Positions 57,060-64,000 of a stretch of 64,000 nt of DNA are shown piece by piece (the first letter of the stretch is position 1; each line of letters begins with the position of its first letter). Location of the stretch: NCBI GenBank assembly GCA_035048495.1, contig CM068545.1, positions 13,041,702-13,105,701 on the forward strand. Direction: 5' to 3'. The stretch is from Euptelea pleiosperma (lineage: Eukaryota; Streptophyta; Magnoliopsida; Ranunculales; Eupteleaceae). The notes below the pieces were generated by a model. It ran no database searches and had not been told where the DNA came from. It worked only from the letters and a program-made list of their open reading frames with translations. Made by a program: the position numbers and the translations under genes.

Positions 57060-57454
57060 CGTGGCTAGACGGTGAAGGTTGTAACAATGTACACTGTCGT
57101 TGAAAAATGACTATTAGTGACTGCCTTGTTATGTCATTTGAAAATACCTCGGTTCAGGATTTTGGTAAGGACACCAAGTTGGGGCTCCTAAATTGGCAAT
57201 TGGAGGTAGTAGTAGGACTGGGCTTGTGGTAACAGAATCACCAATTTTCTTTTTTTAGTAAGGACACATGAAAAATCGGGGGAATCCGTGACTCTTCTAG
57301 TGGTGCAAGTTTATATGCCACGGGCCCAAAGCAAGCCAAGACCTGATATGGGTCAGAAAAATGTGGAGCAAGTTTATGGGCCCCATCTTTCCCATTGATT
57401 TTTGACAATAGGGTTGAAGCTTAGGGAAGACCCTGTTGTAAATAAGGTTGTAAC
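57060..57454 (-). mobile_element. Ty3-gypsy element, C-terminal end of pol (distal part)
   Basis: On the minus strand the broken frame gives SMGKMGP-like, HIRSWLALGPWHIN, GFPRFFMCP and GAPTW, a decayed version of the gypsy integrase C-terminus that follows the DDE core (usual wording GPV.YKL.LP...IHPVFHVS.LK). It faces the integrase fragment at 62964-64000 across the copia insertion, in the same orientation and in the right order. Confidence 0.6.
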
Positions 57455-57720
57455 CAGTAGATGAAGGTTGTAGATAGAAGAGGGAAAAAAGTGTAATGGA
57501 GGCGGAAGGTGGAGAAGGAGATTAGGGTTAAAGAGTCTCCCGCACTCACTGTATATATATATGATGGGGAGAAACCCTACAAAGGAGAACACTATTCACG
57601 TGTTACTATTCACGCGACACTATTCACGTGAATAGTGAAAACCCAAAAAAGGCCCCATGTGGGAAGTGGGACGCAGCCCACTTGAGACACCCACGTGGGT
57701 GTATTATATAAACTCCAACA
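57455..57720 (-). repeat. 3' LTR of the nested copia element
   Basis: 266 bp; contains the direct words TATTCACGTGTTACTATTC and TGAATAGTGAAAACCC shared with 62657-62963. Lacks a 41-bp stretch (GAGAGAAGTTGTGGG...) present in the other LTR. Confidence 0.85.
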
Positions 57721-57769
57721 CTCCCCCTCAAGCTGGTGCGAAGATATCCATCATGCCCAGCTTGCCAAT

Positions 57770-58490
57770 CAAGGTATGAAGAATAGACTTGTTCACCCCC
57801 TTTGTGAGTATGTCGGCAACCTGTTCCTATGTTCTCACATACGGAGTACAAATCAATCTTTGTTGAAGTTTCTCTTTGATGAAGTGACGATCAACTTCAA
57901 TATGCTTGGTCCTATCATGCTGGACTAGGTTGTGAGCAATGCTGATGGCAGCTTTGTTGTCACAGTAGAGGCTCATCGGCTCTGTCACCTGGAGTCCCAG
58001 TTCCTCAAGCATGGTCCTCAACCAAAGGAGTTTGCACACGCCATGTGCCATAGAGCGAAATTCTGCCTCTGCACTGGATTGAGCTACAACTGGCTGTTTC
58101 TTGCTTCGCCAAGAGACAAGATTTCCTCCAACAAGGGTACAGTATCTTGACGTAGACCGACGATCAGTAACTGAACCTGCCCAATCTACGTCAGTATATG
58201 CTTCCACTCTAAAGTGTCCATGTCGCCCGAACAGTATTCCACGACCTGGAGAGCCCTTGAGGTACCGAAGAACTCGGTGAACTGCCTCAAGATGTGATGA
58301 CCGTGGTGCATGCATAAACTGACTGATAACACTATCAGCATAAGCAATATCCGGACGGGTGTGTGCCAAGTAGATCAGCCTACCAACCAATCGCTGAAAC
58401 ATAGCGACATCCTCAAGGGTGTCACCCTCCTCAAATTCAGCCGATGGTTCTGATCAATTGGAGTCTCTGCTGGTCGAGCTCCCAAATACT
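57770..58490 (-). pseudogene. Copia RNase H part of pol (minus strand)
   Basis: From 58490 down: YLGARPAETPIDQNHRLN, then after a frame change LVGRLIYLAHTRPDIAYA, YTDVDWAGSVTDRRSTS, SSAEAEFRSMA and SLYCDNKAAI. These hold the acidic residues of copia RNase H. The frame after PYVRT has an in-frame TAG, then continues EQVADILTKGVNK to an end before the polypurine tract. Non-functional as it stands. Confidence 0.85.
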
Positions 58491-60107
58491 CAGACCTCGT
58501 GCCCTTCGACACCTCAATAGAATGGGACTGCTGAGAGAAAAAATCGTCACCTTCTTGAAGTTGAGCATGCTCTCGGGTTAGGCATGCAGGTTCCAAAATA
58601 CTATTAGTCTGAGTCTGTCTTACTTGCTGCTTACCTCATCAATCATGCCCTCTCGGGTTCTCGGATTTCAGACTCCCCTATCTCTCCTGGTTCTTGACCG
58701 CCCGACTTTCATTGTTCCTCCAAAGGTCTTTGGGTGTGTTTGTTATGTCCATATTCATCGTTCTTCGAGGGACAAGTTAGATCCGCGGCCTTAAAGTGCA
58801 TCTTCTTGGGGTACCCCTCTAATAAAAAAGGGTACAAATGTTATCATCCTGCTACCCGTCGTCGCTTCATCTCTATGGATGTCACATTCGCTGAGTCCAT
58901 CCCCTTCTTTGCTGAGCAGACCTCTCTTCAGGGGGAGCATGATGTTGCAGAAGAGAGTGTCCCCAGCCCTCTGCCTGTCTCTATTCCTATGCCGGGACCT
59001 CAGTCTAGTGACAATGACACTTCCACTACTGCAACTGAAGTGCGTGTATATGTCAGAACCAAGAAGAAAGGACAAGCCACTATCCCTGCGCCTACATCTA
59101 CAAGTCTCCCCTCGGATCCAGTTCCAGGTATTGCTTCTGTCCTTGCCTCAGTTCCTATTTCTGTTCTTGAGCCACATGCATCTCCTACTTCTGACGATCA
59201 TATGAGCACTGATATTGACCTCCCTATTGCACTTCGGAAGGGTGTACGTACTTGTACGGAACACCCTATCTCACATTTGGTCTCGTATCAATCTCTATCT
59301 CCGTCATATCAGAATTTTGTCAGTATTGCCTCCTCTGTTTCTTTGCATTCTAGTGTTGCAGACGCACTTAGTCACCCAAAGTGGAAAGAAGCTATGATGG
59401 ATGAAATGCAGGCTCTTGAGAAGAACAAAACATGAGAACTTGTTCAACTACCCAGAGGAAAGAAACTTGTGGGGTGCAAATGGGTCTTTACAGTGAAACA
59501 TAAAGCTGACGGGTCAGTCGAACGATACAAGGCACGACTCGTAGCCAAGGGATTCACTCAGACATATAGGATAGACTATCAGGAGACTTTTGCACCCGTG
59601 GCCAAGATGAACTCAGTCAGAGTTCTTCTATCCTTAGCTGCCAACCTGTCCTGGCCATTGCATCAACTAGATGTGAAGAATGCCTTTCTGCATGGAAATT
59701 TGACAGAAGAGGTGTACATGAAACTACCACCTGGGTTGACACTTGCTGGAAGTGACGACAAGGTGTGCAAGTTAAGGAAAGCCATGTATGGGCTAAAGCA
59801 ATCTCCAAGGGCATGGTTCGAGCGGTTTAGCAGTGCGATCAAACGAGTGGGCTACAAGCAGAGTCAAGCCAATCACACGTTGTTTGTGAAGCACCAGCAG
59901 ACTAGTACTACGGCACTGATCGTCTATGTCGATGACATTGTCATCACTAGGAATGATCCTAAAGAGATAAAGCAGCTGAAGACATTCTCGTCCTTAGAGT
60001 TTGAAACAAAGGATTTGGGGCCACTGAAATACTTCTTGGGAATTGAAGTTGCTCGGTCTCAGAAGGGCATCTTCATCTCTCAACGGAAGTATGTCTTGGA
60101 CCTTGAA
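58491..60107 (+). pseudogene. Inverted copia segment: integrase C-terminal part and reverse transcriptase (plus strand)
   Basis: The plus strand reads SCPSTPQ-stop-NGTAERKNRHLLEV (58495-58560), GMQVPKYY, a stop, ALKCIFLGYPSNKKGYKCYHP (58790-58850), then WKEAMMDEMQALEKNKT-stop (59380-59435) and the reverse transcriptase 59469-60107 with CKWVFTVKHKADGSVERYKA, QLDVKNAFLHGNL and the catalytic YVDDIV (near 59926-59943). It stops at SQRKYVLDL, exactly where the minus-strand RNase H segment resumes with YLGARPAE. Three or more stops remain. Confidence 0.85.
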
Positions 60108-60388
60108 AAAAAACGGAAAAAGTGGCGCTGAAATTCAAATTTTGAAATTTGAAAATTAAAAAAAAAATGGAATTTAACGGAAATTAAACGGATTTTAACG
60201 GAATTAAACGGTTTTAACGGCCTTTTTTTTACAATTTTTTTTGAAATTAAACGGCTGTTTAAACGATTTTAACGGCCGTTAAAACAAAAAAATGGCCGTT
60301 TTTTTCAAAACCGATAAAACGGGTTTAAACAGTTTAAACGGAAACGGGCTTGGGGCGTTACCGTTTAAACGGCCGTTTTTAAAACCAT
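60108..60388. mobile_element. AACGG-rich foldback insertion at the inversion border
   Basis: It is packed with TTTTAACGG/CCGTTAAAA words in both orientations and ends GGCCGTTTTTAAAACCATGC. Related ends and the phrase GGGGCGTTACCGTT occur at 46810-47105. It lies between the plus-strand RT segment and the minus-strand integrase start. Confidence 0.55.
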
Positions 60389-60389
60389 G

Positions 60390-62161
60390 CTTTTATTATC
60401 ACTAATGGGAAAAATAGAACGACAATGTTTGGCCAGTTCACATGTTTCACAATGAAACAGAACTGCAGAAACAGAAGAGAAAGCAGGAAATACACGCTTT
60501 AAGACTGACACGGGTACATGACCTAGCCGGTTATGCCAAAGCATTAACTGGTCTTTATTGACTCTACTACCAGTACTGATGCTAGACTGGTATGCAGATG
60601 CAGAAATCGAAGAATCTAGGATGTATAAGCCACCGTCCTCACCTCCACTGCCAATCGTCCGCCTCGACTCCAGATCCTGAAACACACAGTGAGAAGGAAA
60701 AAACGTTACACTGCAGTTAAGACTTTTGGTAAGACTACTGGCGGATAGTAAATTTGCGGTGCATTGCGGAACATGCAAAACATAAGACAAAGAGAGAGCT
60801 GGTGTGGCATGAACATCCCCTTTTCCAAAGATAGAGTAATAGGTGCCATTAGCTATTCGAACTTTGTCACGACCAGAGCAAATACCATAACTAGAGAAAA
60901 CGGAGGACATACCAGTCATGTGATCAGACGCCCCTGAATCAATGATCCAAGAAGGGCTGGAAGGTACAGTAGAGGCGGAAAAAGCAGTCCTAGTACCTGT
61001 GTGAGCAAATGCAGACGTGGAAGTGGAGGCCTGGCCATTGAGTTGGGCCATCATGCGGCGAAGTCGCTCAAGATCTGCAGGAGAGAACGAGTCTGTGTCC
61101 CTAGAGGAGGTAGACACTGGTGGTGCAGGGTCCTGTGTGACTGAGTGCGCTGAGGGAGGTCCCTGTTTTGCTGATTGACGCTGACGGGAAGTCGGGGCTT
61201 GTCCTGGGGGACGTCCATGGAGCTTCCAGCAAATGGCCTGGATATGACCCATGCGACCGCAATGATCACACTTGGGTCTGGGTCGGTCCCCAGACTCCTT
61301 CGGACTGGATGTCTGGCCCTTCTGATTGGTAGCAGCCAGGGCAGAGCGGTCTTGAGTATCACTCCCACTGCGGAGTTGCATGGCAGAGCGGCGACTGTCC
61401 TGCCCCTGAATGTAACCATAGACCTGTGCTAGAGAGGTAGGAGCAGGATCCCTACCAAGGATCTGAACACGAGCTGCCTCAAAGCTCGGATGAAGGCCGG
61501 AGAGAAACTAGAAGATCTGGGAACGTTCAATCATCGCCTTGAAGGACTTGACGTCATCTGCGCACTTGGGGGAGTAACTCTGGTAGTGATTGATCTCCTC
61601 CCATTTGCTTCGAAGGGAAGCATAATATGTACCAAGCTTCATCTCCCCCTGACGAAGACAAGATATCTCTTGTTCTAGTTCATAGAGCTTGGCGAAATTG
61701 CCCACCTGGGAGTATGTCTGAGATACGGCATCCCAAACATCTTTGGCCTTTGGTAGGAACATAAACCCTTTGCTGATCTGGGTTTGCATCGAGTGAAGAA
61801 GCCATGACATGACAGTCAGGTTCTCCATAACCCAAATCCGATGAGATTTGTCCTTCGGATCTGGTTCTTTAGTAGCACCTGTCAGATACTCACTTTAGCC
61901 ACGGCCCCCAATGTACATGAGAGCAGAAGTCTTCCATGTCAGGAAGTTGGTGCCATCGAGCTTCACTGTGGTGATGCAGAGCTGAGGGTTGTGATCTCCA
62001 TGAGAGCCATGAGTCACAGGACGATCCTCAGAGGAAGAGCTAGAAATCACAGATGTGGCCTCGGGGGAACTCATCGGAGCAGGACCACCAAAAATAGCAG
62101 GTAGTGTACCGGAGGTTCTCAGAAAACCGAAGCGAGGTCTAGAGGATCCCTTAAGGCCCAA
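60390..62161 (-). pseudogene. Copia gag, protease and integrase start (minus strand)
   Basis: One reading frame runs from 62161 to about 60390 with only two stops (61895-61897 TAA and 61508-61510 TAG). It gives VKLDGTNFLTWKTSALMYI and LGTYYASLRSKWEEINHY (gag), the CCHC knuckle CDHCGRMGHIQAIC, the protease motif WIIDSGASDHMTG, and the integrase HHCC start (LWHNRLGHVPVSVL ... CETCELAKH). The rest of the integrase core, about 150 residues, is missing where the inversion begins. Gag would form the particle, protease cleaves the polyprotein. Confidence 0.88.
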
Positions 62162-62656
62162 TGAGTGGTGCGCCTAGGACAGGAGGGCCCAGAGAGGTCT
62201 GATTTTGAAAGAAAATCAAAACCCAAAAAGTAGCGGGGGATCCGGGTGATTTTTGGAAACTAGGGTTTCGACGGTTAGAATTCATCGAATCAAGTTTCGA
62301 ACTATTCCACGAGCAGTACTGAAGAGGGCGGCAAGGTCAGAGGGGCCTACTGTTGCACGAATATCACAAAAAATCAAAACCCAAAAATCCTCGAAAAACG
62401 TGTTGGCAGGAAAAATGCTGGAGAAGCTTGAGAAGAAGATAAACTGGATCTTTGATGCGGCTGAGGGAAAAAACTAACTAGGAAATAAGAGCCTCTGGTG
62501 TTTTGCCTCAAGATTAATCCCCGGATAGCGCATGAATGATCTCTGCGATTTCTTCAAAAGTTCTCATCGGCTCCGGATGCTCACATAACCGTCTTAGATC
62601 GGAATGGAGTCTCTAGGGGACAAAGACACATGCCCTAGAGCTACCATGCTTTGATA
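62162..62656 (-). other. Leader of the nested copia element
   Basis: Between the 5' LTR and gag. No coding region beyond short frames. Contains the expected primer-binding region next to 62657. Confidence 0.6.
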
Positions 62657-62963
62657 CAGTAGATGAAGGTTGTAGATAGAAGAGGGAAAAAAGTGTAATG
62701 GAGGTGGAAGGTGGAGAAGGAGATTAGGGTTAAAGAGAGAAGTTGTGGGAAGAGGAGAGAATGAATTGTTAATTCATTCTCCCACACTCATTGTATATAT
62801 ATATATGATGGGGAGAAACCCTACAAATGAGAACACTATTCACGTGTTACTATTCACATGACACTATTCATGTGAATAGTGAAAACCCAAAAAGGCCCCA
62901 TGTGGGAAGTGGGATGCAGCCCACTTGAGACACCCACGTGGGTGTATTACATAAACTCCAACA
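62657..62963 (-). repeat. 5' LTR of the nested copia element
   Basis: 307 bp, partner of 57455-57720. Carries a TATATATATATATGATGGGG stretch and the ACCCACGTGGGT palindrome (G-box core CACGTG) in its U3-side sequence. Confidence 0.85.
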
Positions 62964-64000
62964 GACCCAATCACCAATGCTAAATGTCCTGTTGGTTCGA
63001 TGACGATCAACTTGGATCTTCATCCGATTTTGGGTAGCATGGAGGTTCTCTCTTAGAAGTTTAAGAAGCTGATCACGATCACATAGGGACTAGTCCACTT
63101 TGTGGACGTTGTGGAATCGGGAATATAAATGTCAATATGTGGTGGCAAACATCCGTATACGACTTGCAAAGGGAACATTTTGATGGAGCTGTGGTAAGAA
63201 GTGTTGTACCAAAATTCTGCCCAAGGAAGGCACTTAGACCATTGGTATGGGTGTTTCCCCGCAAAACATTGTAGGTATTGTTCTAATGTTCAATTAACAA
63301 CTTCCATTTGGCCAACTGATTGGGGGTGGTAGGTTGTGCTCTTGCAAACCTTAGTACCTTGTAGAGTAAAGTAAGCTTTCCAAAAGTGGCTGATGAATAC
63401 GTGATCTCTCGCTAACGATGGATCGTGTCATACCATACAGTTTGGGAACATCTCGTACAAATATTTCAGCTACAATTGAGGCTGTGTAAGGATGTGCCAA
63501 TGGGCTAAAATGGGCAACTTGGTGAAGCGGTCAACAACAACCATGATTGAACTCTTATGGCCTAAAGTAGGAAGCCCATTGATGAAATCCATTGACACAT
63601 CAGTCCATACTTCAGTTGGTTTGGGTAAAGGATGTAGGAGACCCGGTGATGCGATAGTTTCTTATTTAGTACGTTGGCATACCTCACATTCAGCCATATA
63701 CTTTTTTGTAGCCTTTTTAATACCCTTCCAATGGAAGGTTGGGGAGATTCTTTTGTAGGTGGGTAAAAATCCAGAATGGCCCCAATTGGTGACGCGTGGA
63801 ATTCATCCAAAAGCTTTTGGCACCATGGTGAAGTGGATGGAAGAACAACTCATCCCTTGTAGCTTAGAATACCATTGTCGACAGAATAATATGGGATTGA
63901 TCAAGGAAATAAATTTCGATTTCGAGGTTTATTTCGACCAGCCCGGAATTGGAAATATTTCGACCAGTGTGGAAATAATACATTTTTCATGGAAATGATG
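62964..64000 (-). mobile_element. Ty3-gypsy element, integrase region (runs off the window)
   Basis: The minus strand gives ILSYKG-stop-VVLPSTSP and KLLDEFHASPIG (63870-63770), then the zinc-binding area with ECEVCQ-like wording, [18 protein letters not shown] (63540-63490), and LEQYLQCFAGKHPYQWSKC, LPWAEFWYNTSYHSSIKM and PLQVVYGCLPPHI (63290-63130). These are the usual gypsy integrase blocks, with frameshifts and stops. It continues past the copia insertion at 57060-57454 and beyond base 64000. Confidence 0.8.

Larger units (their letters stand above)
57455..62963 (-). mobile_element. Ty1-copia retrotransposon nested in the gypsy element, with an internal inversion
   Basis: Both LTRs lie in minus orientation: 3' LTR 57455-57720, 5' LTR 62657-62963, each beginning (minus strand) TGTTGGAGTTTAT. 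The polypurine tract GCTTGAGGGGGAG precedes the 3' LTR (57721-57733). A primer-binding-like TATCAAAGCA follows the 5' LTR (about 62647-62656). Gag-protease-integrase start and RNase H are on the minus strand, while integrase end and reverse transcriptase are on the plus strand between them. The LTRs differ at about ten sites in 265 plus one 41-bp gap, so the insertion is much younger than the copia at 31.7 kb. No matching 5-bp target repeats were found. Confidence 0.85.

Noticed and set aside
58734..60131. A second, independent plus-strand copia element
   Set aside because: It has no LTRs of its own, and its RT ends exactly where the minus-strand RNase H of the surrounding element begins. An internal inversion is simpler.

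Overview
The window is nuclear DNA of a flowering plant. It holds three recognisable host genes with GT-AG introns (one GC-AG), long AT-rich intergenic stretches and many transposons. Nothing in it is bacterial. The gene set does not fix the species. The mixture of many small foldback elements with old copia, gypsy and L1-type remnants fits a repeat-rich woody dicot or magnoliid, but that is inference.

Layout. 1-3.2 kb: inverted-repeat debris. 3.2-8.4 kb (minus): a complete 12-exon gene for a PLP-dependent 'aluminium resistance / methionine gamma-lyase-like' enzyme (448 aa). 8.4-17 kb: a dense field of short inverted-repeat elements (MITEs), several bounded by perfect 9-bp target-site duplications of the Mutator type, plus a SINE-like unit. 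18.0-23.4 kb (plus): a complete three-exon ULTRAPETALA (SAND domain) gene, 235 aa, with a solo LTR in intron 1. 25.4-31.4 kb: another MITE, L1-type LINE remnants and an unassigned decayed locus. 31.7-37.0 kb (plus): an old, broken Ty1-copia element with both LTRs, carrying a MITE. 37-41.5 kb (minus): one LINE-like reverse transcriptase relic split by a second, 5'-truncated LINE with a 17-bp target-site duplication. 42.2-44.6 kb (minus): a complete two-exon LSD1-like histone demethylase gene (LDL2 type, 757 aa) with a 163-bp tandem duplication just upstream. 45-52.8 kb: intergenic repeats. 52.9-55.0 kb (plus): the first five exons of a GH35 beta-galactosidase. 57-64 kb (minus): a Ty3-gypsy element interrupted by a younger Ty1-copia element whose integrase-RT segment is inverted relative to its own gag and RNase H.

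The three complete genes are independent loci, not an operon. Two of them (ULTRAPETALA and the LDL2-type demethylase) belong to chromatin-regulator families, but they lie about 19 kb apart with only transposons between, so I read no functional link into this. The beta-galactosidase is incomplete here: its active-site exon is not found before the retrotransposon stack, so it either lies beyond the window across a very large intron or has been lost.

I found no wholly new multi-gene system. The best leads are structural: the Mutator-type MITE cluster sharing a terminal motif, the dated nest of LINEs, and the inverted segment inside a copia element.
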